Shown here piece by piece: positions 34,620 through 45,809 of a stretch of 64,000 nt of DNA. The position numbers and the translations under genes were made by a program. Position 1 is the stretch's first letter. Each line of letters begins with the position of its first letter. Source of the stretch: Parus major. Lineage: Eukaryota; Chordata; Aves; Passeriformes; Paridae. The stretch lies in the NCBI RefSeq assembly GCF_001522545.3, contig NC_031799.1:48434096-48498095 (forward strand), given 5' to 3'. The notes under the pieces are model-generated. The model was not told the DNA's origin. It saw only the letters and a program-made list of their open reading frames with translations, and made no database searches.

Positions 34620-37493
34620 CATTTTCTACTCTCTTATCCCATTTCAGTCTTTTAACAGATTTTTCTGCATCTGATAGTTTATGATGTAAGAAAATTTTGT
34701 TATCTGTGGTGCATATTGGAGCTGTCCAATTCTCTGCTTTGCATTATAGCTGGTCCTCCCCACTGTCTTTACTGCCCTTAGATTACTTAAATAGACCTTT
34801 ACACAATGGGTCATATCAGCCCAGAAAGGGTCAATATAGAGAGCTTTTGCCTCTTCAAACTCACAACCATAAGCATTTGTAGAAATGAAATCTCATAATC
34901 CTGTTTCTCAAATTTATGTTTCAATTAAAAACAAAGTCACTTCTGAACTTTATTTCTCTAACTCAGCTACTATCTCTCAGGTTTTATCCTTCTAGTCATC
35001 ATTTTATCACCTCATCAATCAATAAATTTCAATTGTCTAGCAATTTCAGCAGGCTGACAAAGGAAATCAAATGTACCAAACACTACCATGCTCCCTAATA
35101 AAAAAAAATGAGGTCCTAGGGAAAGTTACAAAAATTGTTTCATTACAGAGGATCTTACAAAAGGATGAGGCAAAGACAAGTATGGAGAAAGGCTTAGGGA
35201 CATCTTGAGTGTGTCAGCACAAGTGTCCAGTTGCTGGCAAAAGAAGCTATATCCTCATAACACTGTGTCTTCTTCAATAAAGTCTTCCCTGTCACAAGTC
35301 AAGATGCAGCTGAAAAGCAGAAAACATCCAATCTAGATCAGGCTAGCAATCAAGGCCCTGAATCTTAACATTCTTTTAACATTTTAAAAGTATTTTTTAA
35401 AATCTGTAAACCCTTTTGAATGTTCACCACTTCACAGAGACAGAAAAATTGGAAAGAGTAAAATTAGAAGAAGAAACAAAAAGATGGATCACAGTATGAA
35501 AGGAAATGCCAAGTTATTTGAGTAATTCCTTCTAGTTCCAAACCCTTTGCTATGCAAAGTATGGTTGCGTAAAAATTGATATAAAGGTGATTTCTTACTC
35601 CTGCTTTTTCTCAGAGTGTCTTGTTGCATTAGATTTCTATACCACCATAGGCATATTTAAAATGTTCCACTATTTTTCACAAACATTTCTGTACATAACA
35701 TTGGTTCAAGGTGTACTTGATTGTCTGAGGATTTTGTCAAATTAAAATGGCACTTTGACTTTCTTTCTAATTCCATTATTTTGTAGTTCAAGTTTTATGA
35801 GAGTTTGCTTTTCTCTTCTTATTGGCTGATCTATTGTGGCACCATGAGGAAAACACATATTTGCACACATTTGAGACTACAAGAGTATCATCCTCTGAAG
35901 AGAGGGGAATGAACAAGTGACTGCCTGTCCTCAGTGTTATGCAGCTTGATGGTGCTATTCTAGCTGAGGACAGTTCAACACAGACTGTCAATACTGAGCA
36001 GCCAGTGTACATCGAGATATAAAGCTCCTAAAGTGGCTGTGAACTAAATCTCATGGTCTGTCAAATAAACAGTATGCATTTTAAGGACTCTCTAAATGAA
36101 CATTGAAAATGATACATTTTAGCAGCTTCAGATGAGCTGTCCCCATCAATTGAATAATACCCCATTCCTTCTTCCTACAAAAAGGCAGGCGGTAGAATGG
36201 AAATCTTCTAATATATGTTCTTGTAATAAAATCACCTTTAAAATGTCCTTTGCAATCGCTGTAGCTTGACAAGTGAAATTTCACATTTTTCATAGCAGAT
36301 TCAATCTTCCAAAGTTTTGTGAGTGAAAATAACTTCCTGAAATAAGCTGAAGCTATATAATAATAATGATGATGATGATGATAATAGTAGTAATAATAAT
36401 CATAACCATTACAATAGTAACAATAATAATAATAGCCCCATTCTTGATATTGCAATGCAAAATTTTTGGCTAAAACCTATTAATTCAGGGAAATATATAT
36501 GTTAAAAACATTATTAAATATCCCTCTTAATTGTGAAAGTTAAGATCAAGGCTATAAGACATTGTAAGACATTAATGCATAAGATGTTATGTATGAAGTA
36601 CAGAACATACTGAAATACTGAAGTATTGAACAACAATATTATTTTCAATTATTTATATTTCAGACAGTTGAATAATATTCAACTGATGTTTCCAGAAACT
36701 TGAGGGTAGGATCTGACACTGTTGATACCCTTGACAATTAGTTTACTTCACTACTTTACTACTACGTTGCTACATTTAAATTGTAAGGCTGATTAGGCAT
36801 AGATTATAATAAGATAATGCTAGTCATCATATCAAATAGCCATTCATCATGAACATATGCCTAGCACTAACAGAGTTCAGTATTACAGGTTTCTCTCTTT
36901 AATGAGGCATGTTCAAAGATCAAAAAGAATTTTGAGAATAACATACTTCTCTACTGCTGTTGAGCTAGCTTAAAACATAAATGAAACTAAATGTACAAAT
37001 GGTAGATGCAAATGGTAAAATGGTATATATGTATATTTCATATATTTATATGGACATCTTTACGCTTCATTTCAGTATAGACAAAACCACATTCAAAGGC
37101 ATGCATGACAGTGTTAGAAATTCTGCCTACAAACTATATATTATGTGTATATATTTACAAAGATAGGGTAAGCCTTGGCATGGACTTTAAACTTCCTCTG
37201 TCACCTTTTCTGTGTTGCAACTATCATGGTAATAACCATGTTTGCAGTTGAAAAGCAAATGATTATTATGATTCACTATAACAAATTCTGTCAAATTAGA
37301 ACATTAGTCTTCCTCTTACCTTCCTGTGGTAGTTTTCCCTCTAGCAAGGAGATGGGTATGTTTGATTACTTTTTGTATTGGGAATGTAATCTGCTCTCTG
37401 ATTCTTTTCCACTGCTGCTTCATATAGTGGGGGGAAGCAACCCTGGAATTTTTCCAAAGGTGGAAGTTTCTTCCAAGTTAATCTACAGCATTC
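34620..37493. other. Unannotated AT-rich DNA
   Basis: Contains the ATA/ATG trinucleotide tract at 36358-36434; otherwise no gene or repeat family recognised. Confidence 0.55.
36358..36434. repeat. (TAA/TGA)n compound microsatellite
   Basis: TAA, TGA, TAG and CAA units in series. The minus-strand frame with Tyr and His runs across it is a repeat translation. Confidence 0.93.
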
Positions 37494-38577
37494 TGTGGGT
37501 TGATCTGATCAATATGACTGATGTCCACGCAGGCATTCTGTGACTCCCTCTCCTCAAGAGGACAGAGAAATAAAAGTATAAAAACTCATAGGCTGAATTT
37601 TTTATACTCATAAAAACACAGGGAGTTTACCTACCAGTTAAAATCAATCACAGGCAAAACAGATTCAACTTGGGAAAGATTGGTTTTACATATGAAAAAT
37701 TTAAGACGGAATAGAATAGTGATGGGTGAAGACAAAACTAGAAAACCTACCCCTCTCTCCCCATTCCCCCTGCCTTCCCCTCTTCTTTGCAGGCTCAGCT
37801 TCATTTCTCCATTCCCAATCTTTCTACCTCCTCTCTGACTGGTGCAGGAATGGAGATTAATCCATAGTACTTTATCTTTGTCACTCCTTCTTCTTTGCAT
37901 CGTTCGCGCACTTCAGCATGGGGATATCTTCACCACAGAATACCATTCTTACAGAGCTGCTCCAGGGTGAATTCTCTCCAGAGAGAAGAGTCCTTCGGAA
38001 ATTGACTGTTCTAGGAAGGATCCTCCACCAGCCACAACTTCTGTGAGAAGCCTTGTTTGTGTGTGGAATCTTTTCCATAGGCTTCAGCTCCCGGTAGCAA
38101 TGTGGTGCAGCATGAGCTTTTTACAAAGGCTCCTTCAGGCACACTCCTGCTATGGAATGGAGCCCTTCATGGGCTGAAGGTGAATATGTACTTCCTTGTG
38201 GGCCACCATGGTCTGCAGGGAAACAACTTGCATCACCATGGTCTTTTCTAGGGGCTGCCAGGGATTTCTTCTCTGGCACTTGGAACATCTCCTCCTCCAC
38301 CTCATTCCCTGACCTTGCAACCTCTTTCACATTTTCTCACTCCTCTTTTACATTTTCTCACTCCTCTTAATTATAATTTGTCTGCAGGATATTTTTAACT
38401 CATTTTTAGAAATGTTATCACAGAGGCACCATCACCATCATCATGGCCAATGTGCTTAGCAAGGACCAGGGATTTGTCTGCTCTGCAGTCTGCTGCAACA
38501 GTGTTCTGCATTGGCTGCCTCTGTTTCTATCCACAGAGGATACCCCTGCAACTCCAAAATCCTCAAAACCTTGCCAC
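37494..38577 (-). mobile_element. Avian ERV LTR, antisense, long form
   Basis: On the minus strand it is the same LTR family as 4979-5395, here with the central region kept. Plus-strand landmarks from the LTR 3' end are TGTGGGTTGATCTGA (37494), ACTCCCTCTCCTCAAGAGGA, CAGGCAAAACAGATTCAACT, TCTTTCTACCTCCTCTCTGA, GGGCCACCATGGTCTGCAGG, CATCACCATGGTCTTTTCTA, CACATTTTCTCACTCCTC, TTATCACAGAGGCACCATCA and AAAACCTTGCCA near the 5' end. A CATTTTCTCACTCCTC segment is duplicated in tandem (about 38329-38368). The outermost 5' bases are too decayed to place the terminus or a target duplication. Frames at 38121-38643 on either strand are LTR sequence. Confidence 0.78.
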
Positions 38578-40167
38578 TTAAATGGAATGAAAATTTTACT
38601 GAGCTGCAATGTGACACAGACCATAACTGTCCTCGAATATTGAAAGCTTTAAGAAGAAAGAGTAAAACAGCACAGGTGACAACCTCTTAATTCATTAAGA
38701 CCACTGGAGAATAAGGAATTCCACTTCTAAAGCTGATAAGACCTGCCCCTGAAGGCAAAGGTAATTCAGGTTCTTTTCAGTAGTTCTCTTGCAGTAGATT
38801 AGAATGTCCCAATCCCTCCTCAGGGAGCTTTACACCTGAGCCAGTTGTGTGTAAGGGAGGACATTGGTGTGATTAAAAGTGCTGTGGTGCCTCAGCAGGG
38901 ACTGCTTCTTATTTGCCTTCCCCCTTATCTGGATCAAAACCCAGCTGGTGTCCTCTGGTGGTGGGTGTTCAACTGCTCTGTCTGATGCAGTTCAGAGCTT
39001 TCACCACCACACAAAAAACTCTCCTCCCCTTCTTTTGGGGGCAGGGAGTGCAAATCTGACCTCAGCAAAGCAGCCACTGCATTTTCCCACTGACATTTTC
39101 AGACATTAACTATTAATGTTTTATATCTCACAGAAACTTATGTAAGATAAAAATTAAACAATTTGTATAATTTTATGAACAATTCCAGTGTTTGAAATGG
39201 TAGATAATACATTTAGTATCTTTCAGGAACTTTAGTAATATAAGTTACTGAAGCTGCTAACTACTTGAATGAAATATTGTAGAAATATCCTCTCAGAGAA
39301 AAGACAAACAGTGGAGTTAGTTTTCATTAGTTATAAATGTCAAATAAATTAGAATCATCCTGGCTTCAAAACCCATTGAATTCACACAGATTTTTTTCTA
39401 ATTGGGTGTTTATTATTAAGTCTGTAGCATGTTTTTTTTTTTGCATAGTGATATATATGCATTACTATCTGTAAGAAGTACTTTTTCATAACAAGTCTGA
39501 TATGTTTCCTTCTTCTATACCATCTTTTAATGAGATTCTCAGATATCATGATGACTAAGTCTTGAGATTTTTACTCTAGATTTCATTAAAATGACACTTT
39601 ATAACAGAAACTTAAGTAATTGTTCTCTGGGTCTTTTTGTTCATATGATATACTCATGCTGTTAATCCACTTTGTGCAATAAACAACAGGATTTGCTATT
39701 TCTCTCTTTTTTGATCTGTGAAAAATAATTCCAACTATTCAGGACTCCTCCATTTAACATATAAATTGTAGCATCTTGATCCTCTGTTAAAATATTACAG
39801 GGTGTGACAGCACAACCGTCATAACAAAGGTGTAGGAATGTTTTAACTTTTACATCTTAACATTGTTAAAAGTTAAATCACGTATCATTCTGTTAGCCTG
39901 ATATTAATTAATGGCCCTCTCCATTAATTTAATATTTAGTTAAAAAGTAATTCCTTTTCTGACATCAGAATTATATAAAATATGAAAACAATTCAAGCTA
40001 ATCAGTATACTTTCCAACAGAAATAGGTTAAGAATGTTTGCATGCCCCATTTTTACATCTCAGCTGAGAAGTGGTTGTATCTTAACTAAGCACATTGTCT
40101 ATAGTTACATGAATGTAGTGCAAGAAGAGACAGTTCCAGCTCATAACTTATTCAAAAAAATAACAAC
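38578..40167. other. Unannotated DNA, first part GC-richer
   Basis: 38660-39110 is richer in G and C than its surroundings and contains CCTCAGCAGGGACTGC and GGGGGCAGGGAGTG; its origin was not recognised. From 39110 on the sequence is AT-rich and unremarkable. Confidence 0.45.
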
Positions 40168-40484
40168 TTGTGAACAAGTTCACTGTCAGTCTCTTCTCCC
40201 AAGTACCAACTGATAGGAGTAGAAGAAATGGCTTCAAATTTTGCCAGGGGAAGTTTAGATGGACTATTAGGAAAAAAAAAAAAAAAAAAACAACTCCAAA
40301 GGGTTGTCAAACATTGAAATAAGCTGTACAGGAAAGTGGAAGGTGGTTCTCACCATATCTGGAAGTATCTAGAAGTCATATAAATGTGGCACTTAGAGAC
40401 ATGATTTAATCATGGACATGACAGTGCTGGTAAACATCTGGACTCAATAGTAAAGGACTTTTCCAGTCAAAACCTTAAAATGAC
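40168..40484 (+). mobile_element. CR1 LINE, 3' part
   Basis: Has GTCTCTTCTCCCAAGTACCA, GCCAGGGGAAGTTTAGATGG, AAGGGTTGTCAAACATTG, AATGTGGCACTTAGAGACAT and a decayed end at GGACTTTTCCAGTC. A run of 19 As (40272-40290) interrupts it where the consensus has GGAAAAA. Confidence 0.87.
40272..40290 (+). repeat. A19 homopolymer within CR1
   Basis: Expansion of the GGAAAAA segment of the host CR1 copy. Confidence 0.9.
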
Positions 40485-40534
40485 ATCTGGATTTCTGTAA
40501 CACCTCTGACATATTCTCCAAACAAGAGAAGGAA

Positions 40535-41190
40535 GGGATACTATCCAGGGCAGCCTGGAAAAGCTCAATAAGTGAGTCCACAAGAACCTCATAAAGTTAA
40601 ACAAGTCCAGGTGCAAGGTGCTGGGCTGTGGCAATCCCAAGCATGGACATACACTGGGAGATGAATTTATTGAGACCAGTCCTGTGGAGAACAACTGGGA
40701 GTTCTGGTAAATAAAAAGCTGGACATGACTCAGTCATGGGCACTCCCAAATGTGCCCTGGGCTACATCCAAAGCAGTGTGGGCAGCAGGGGAGGGAGGGG
40801 ATTCTGTCCCTCTGCTCTGCTCTGGTGAGACCCCACCTGAACCCTGTATCCAGCTCTGGGGTCCCAGCACAGGAAGGACACGGAGCTGTTAGAATTGTTC
40901 CAGACTCTAGAGGGCCAAAGAGAAACAAAATTCAAAGTGCAGGAGCACCTTTCCTTCAATGACAGGCTGAGAGTGCTGTGAGGGTCTTGAGGCACTGGAA
41001 CAGGTTATTCAGAGAAGCCGTGGATGTCCCACCTCTGGAAATGTTCAAAACCTATTACAGTGTCACCCAGAGCAATATGATCTAGTGGGTGGGATCCCTG
41101 TCCATAGTGGAGTAGTTGAAATTATATGACCTTTAAGGCTCATTATAAAATAAACCATTCTATGATTCTAAGTGATTTTGTGATTTTACA
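40535..41190 (+). mobile_element. CR1 LINE, ORF2 C-terminal region plus 3' UTR and tail
   Basis: Begins in ORF2 (ACAAGTCCAGGTGCAAGGTG, GGGAGATGAATTTATTGAGA, AAGCTGGACATGACTCAGTC). It continues through a translated LCSALVRPHLNPVS segment that matches the conserved LYSALVRPHLEYC region, then the 3' UTR (AGAGTGCTGTGAGGGTCTTG, GCACTGGAACAGGTTATTCA), and ends with a preserved tail CATTCTATGATTCTAAGTGA. A segment of the 3' UTR is missing around 40980. It lies head-to-tail with the CR1 ending at 40484. Confidence 0.9.
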
Positions 41191-43708
41191 GGTCTTTTTC
41201 ATTTGTATCCTAGTGGGATAACTGATAAATACATTTTTTTAACCCCCCCAAAATGTAAGACTAATGAAAGACATTTGTTGTCTTTAGAGGAAAAGGCAGA
41301 TGGATTATATAAATTCCAGTTAGAGGTTGCTTATTATGCTTCATCTGAGCATTAGCATAATTTCCTCTAGGTTTCTTTGATCTTTCTGTGTTTGCCTCAG
41401 GTCATTTCAAGAGTTATGCTTGAAATGCTTCAGTCCACTGGAAAAGCACTGCTGTGAATTTTTGCTGCTGCATAGATTTTCTTAGAGCTGAAACTGTACT
41501 TCAGTGTCTAAGACAAGCAGACACAGCCCATGCTCTATAACTGAAGACAGAATAAGGTAAGGAGGCTGAATCTTGTCCAGCCAAGGGCAGCTTCCAACAT
41601 GGAGTCCTACACTTCTACAGACATCTACTGTGCTTTTCAGAAGAAGCACATTTTAACCACGCATTGTGAAGGATCACTCTAACTTCTAGTTTCTTTTTTT
41701 TTTCTTTTTAATTTATATTTTTATTAGCATGACATTTTCAAATGCTAATCAATGTGTCTGTTTGCCATTATTCATATTCTGCATAGCCAGTGCAAGCTGA
41801 CCTTTATACTGTGAAATAAACAGTTGGGAACAAGAGTTTTAAGATGTCTCCCAGCATATGAAATCTTTTATAAGATTCAAGAACTGATCCTCAAGTAAAA
41901 TCTTCTGATCTAGTTGTGTTTGGGACAGAATTCAACCAGTCACAAATATTTTAAACATTAGGCAGGAAATTTAATTTTTTTCTTACATCTAAATGTAGTC
42001 TAAAACCCTTCCTTATTTCTATTGCACATCAATAATACTAGACTGGCATTTAACACATGGACACTCACACACAGTCCCCTTCTGTGATGCCATCAGTAAA
42101 AGATACAAAAAGGTATGAATTGTGTGACCCAGAGCTATTTGCCTTTAACTCACTTTTATAGTCGAGACCCAATGCTTTGTTTGGACTAATTTTCCTGCCA
42201 TATATTAAGTGTTTGATCTTAGATTTATTACGTTGTCTCACTGAGCCTCATGCTCTGTCTGTCAAGCTCTGGTAATGGTGCTTCTTTGCTCCCACATCTG
42301 TCTCAATGTTTTTTGATGGCAAACATTTTGGAGAGTGGGCTGTTGAACACAGCACCTGGCACCACAGCACCACACCATCTGAATGAATGCTTGAGTGAAA
42401 TCCATAAGGAGTTATATGTATAAGTCTTCCTAAACCTTCCCATAGGATTTGCATTTTCTGTTCCATCTTAAGCAGAAGGCACTGAGAGTTAGTAGGATAG
42501 ATAAAGGTTCTGTCAGTAGAGTGAGCAAAAAGTGGTACACTTTTTCTCAGTCTAGTGTGTGCCTCACCTCTGGCTCAGAGGATTGACTTTTCTGGGTTGA
42601 AGGGCAGTTTATTTTCAAGGCTCATTCAGTCTTGGCCTCTGAGCCATGGTTGCAATCAAAGATGTCAATCAGCATTAGTTGTAATTGTTTTATGATAGGG
42701 AACTGGAATGAGGCCACCAATTCATTTCCTATAGGCCACAAAGAAGCTATCTGATTGTCACAATTTTCAGTCATTGCTGACCTCAGGCAATTTCATGTCG
42801 TTATCTGGAGGTTAAAAGCTCCCAGTATCATTACCTGACAATAAAGCCATCTATGCCTTTGAATTCTCATTTCTGAAAAGATTTTTGGTCTGCCTACACT
42901 TCCTCATGTGCTCACAGCAGCTGCTGGTACCAGAACGAAGAAGTGATTGGTGGTAATTGGACTTAGTGGATTGGACTTAGCCACTCCAGATAACACCTGC
43001 CTCTGTACACAGTTGTTTTTTGCTGTGTGGCCCAAGGAACCCCAGTGGCTTTAAACCATCTGAATCTCAACCAAAGAGGGAGTTAATATTTACGAAAGCA
43101 TTTCAACAGGTAACTACAGTGGTTTTTATTGAGGTTCTGGGAGACTGGTATTTCAGAAGCATAAAGAGCATTAGTGGACCTCTTTCCATTAACTTGATAT
43201 AAGGTTGATAATAATGTGGTATTGGCTTGATATTGGGTTTGAAAGCATTTGCTGTTTTGGGAGTGATGTTCAGGCCATTATTTTTGTATGGGTGGTTTCT
43301 GGGTTTTTTTCCTCAAAATGAAAAATTTAATGAATGGTTTCCTTCACATTTAGTTTTCCATTTTCCCTAGAAAGCTGTTTGAAAGACTCAAAATTTTACT
43401 CTAACAGTCTTGAAGATGGTTCATGATATTGTCTTCTTCTTTACAGTTCCTCTACTGCATTTATATGATACAGATATTGAGATTTCCTAAACTAAATTTA
43501 ACTGGATTTAAAAACAGAAATGCTGTTATCTCTGGCTACGTATACCAGTATTTTATTGCAAAAATAGATCCCAGAAAATGGAATACGTCGAGAAGAAAGG
43601 AACATTTCAGTGGAAGTAATACTGAATGGATTTCAGCTTCAAATTATTTTGACTCCAGCAAATATTATTTTTTCATCTCTTGTGTAATGGGGAAAAAAAT
43701 CCAACGTA
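41191..43708. other. Unannotated DNA
   Basis: No gene or repeat family recognised. The sequence around 42560-43000 is less AT-rich but was not matched to anything. Confidence 0.55.
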
Positions 43709-43960
43709 ATCATAGAACCATGGATGGTTTGGGTTAGAAGAGGCCTTAAAAATAATATGGTTCCAAATGCTATGGTCAGGAGCACCTTACACTAGACCAG
43801 GTTGTTCAGAGCTCTACCCAGCCTGCTCTCTTGAACACTTCCAGGGATGGGGCATCTACAGCTCCTCTAGACAACCAGTTCCAGACCTCATCACCCTCAC
43901 AGTGAAGAACTTCCTCCTCGTATCAAATCTAAACATACTCTCTTTTACTTCATGTTTATA
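43709..43960 (-). mobile_element. CR1 LINE, 3' end, antisense
   Basis: Plus-strand landmarks of a reversed CR1: ATCATAGAACCATGGATGGT, TTTGGGTTAGAAGAGGCCTT, GACCAGGTTGTTCAGAGCTC, ACACTTCCAGGGATGGGGCA, CATCACCCTCACAGTGAAGA and ACTTCCTCCTCGTATC. 5'-truncated near 43960. Confidence 0.92.
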
Positions 43961-44933
43961 ATAAGCCTGTAACAGACAATTTCATATGTGTGTGTGTATA
44001 TAGATATTGATATATTTTTCAACCTATCATTTTTAGGTCAATACTTTTTCTCCCTTTTGAGTACTAAAAGTAAGAGTAGAATAACTTGAAAAAAAACAAC
44101 CCTGAATATCATAATAATCCTCTTTGCTTTGTTAAATAAGGATATATTTAAATATCAGGGATAGCATAATGGTTCTTCTCTACTTTTTTCAGTATTTCAT
44201 AATGTGCTAAACAGATGACAGTAAGATATTACTAAAATAAAACTAGGAAGAAAACACACACAGAATTTCTCCCCCAGAAAACAGTTCTAAATAAAAGTCC
44301 AGAGACTTTTTGAAAAGCTAAAAACTGCTGAAATATTATTTGAAAGTTTTAAGCTATATTAGTCTCAGCAAATGTTTAAATATCTGCATGTCAGAAAGAA
44401 GTTACTAATCCACTTCTTAAAGATGTTAGGAGAACACAGATGCATATAGTATCCTTTACTTGCTAATTCTTCCTGCGGCCACTTCCAGGGGGGCAACAGT
44501 GGACCTGGATGTACTACTATCATGACCTAATAGGAAACTTTTGGAGTATAAGTAACAGAAGCTTTTGAAAACTTCACGGAATTAATTTCTAAAATTAAAT
44601 TATACATTTGCTTGATTTATTTTAGTTTATTTTATTAGCTAAAACCATTCTATTTCTCTCTATTACTTTATCTTTTCTCCAGTCCACAAGGATCACATCT
44701 CCTTCTTTTATGTATTGTCTAGAATTTCAGATTTTCTCTGCTTTTTTACATGGATTACTGCATTAAAAAAAAGAACAAGAAGAAAAGAAGAAACAAACCT
44801 TTTAAGAATACAAATAGATATAACTTTCATGTCTAATAGCTCTGTCCACTGAAAATGAAGTTTTGCAGCAAAGCAAATATGTCACAGTCCAGCAATCAGA
44901 ACACTAGAAGCATATATAATTGGATTACTACAT
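43961..44933. other. Unannotated AT-rich DNA
   Basis: Nothing recognised; a short TGTGTGTGTATATAGATATTG tract near 43988 is the only low-complexity item. Confidence 0.55.
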
Positions 44934-45075
44934 TTTATATATATTTATATTTATATTTATATTTATATTTATATTTATATTTATATTTATATTTATATTT
45001 ANTATTTATATTTATATTTATATTTATATTTATATTTATATTTATATTTATATTTATATTTATATTTATATTTAT
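44934..45075 (+). repeat. (TATATT)n hexanucleotide array with one N
   Basis: About 140 bases of TATATT units with a single N at 45002. The frame of alternating Leu-Tyr and Phe-Ile residues is an artefact. The N marks a probable join of unknown true length. Confidence 0.96.
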
Positions 45076-45733
45076 GTAAATAGTTGAAAATATTTACTGT
45101 CTAATCCCAGAATAAATTCTTAATATTTTGTTATGGAAAAATAGAAACACCAACTAATTTCTCCTTAGCTTTTTGAAGTGCTGAAAGATTTCTGGGGATG
45201 ATTGAGGAGTCAAAAATCAGATTAAACAATTTTTAGTGTCTCAAATCACCCTTAATCTAGTCTTTTTCTCTCTTCTGCTTTCTCCCTATTTTGCTCTTTG
45301 TTAGATGCATGGAAATTGAAGGTTGGATGACTTTTCTTGAACCAAAACTTTTAGAAATTATAAACAGCTTTAAGTGTCACTGTATTAGAGTGGCTAGAGA
45401 GTGAGAAAAGGAAAGAAAGGGAATTCAGCTTTTCAGTCATTTTTAAGAGAGTAAAAAGGATTCCTATTGATTTCATCAGCAAGATGTTAAGGAGCCTTTG
45501 ATACAGTTGCACAGTACAACCACAGATGGGAATAAGAAATGCTTATTTTACTCCCTCAAGCTCTATCTTTTGAAAGTTCTTCTTCCAACTTGAGCAGTAC
45601 TTTTAAGACTAAACCTCTGGAATGGGACTGAACTCTAGCTCATAAAAAGCTTCTGGATTAGATTAAGGTTCCTCTAGAGAGGATCTTAATTAATAATATT
45701 AAAATGAGTAAAATGAGAAGGAGTGGAAAAGAC
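45076..45733. other. Unannotated DNA
   Basis: Unique AT-rich sequence; nothing recognised. Confidence 0.6.
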
Positions 45734-45809
45734 ATCCGAAGGGTCTTCACTATGTCACCTGGATCTCAGGAATCCGAAGGGTCTTCACTATGTCACCTGG
45801 ATCTCAGGA
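45734..45809 (+). repeat. Exact 38-bp tandem duplication
   Basis: Two identical 38-base units (45734-45771 and 45772-45809), each starting ATCCGAAGGGTCTTC and ending GGATCTCAGGA. The lack of any difference between them suggests a recent duplication or an assembly artefact. Confidence 0.95.

Noticed and set aside
36081..36455. 124-codon minus-strand frame with Tyr and His runs
   Set aside because: The distinctive N-terminal part is the TAA/TGA microsatellite; the rest is unrecognised.
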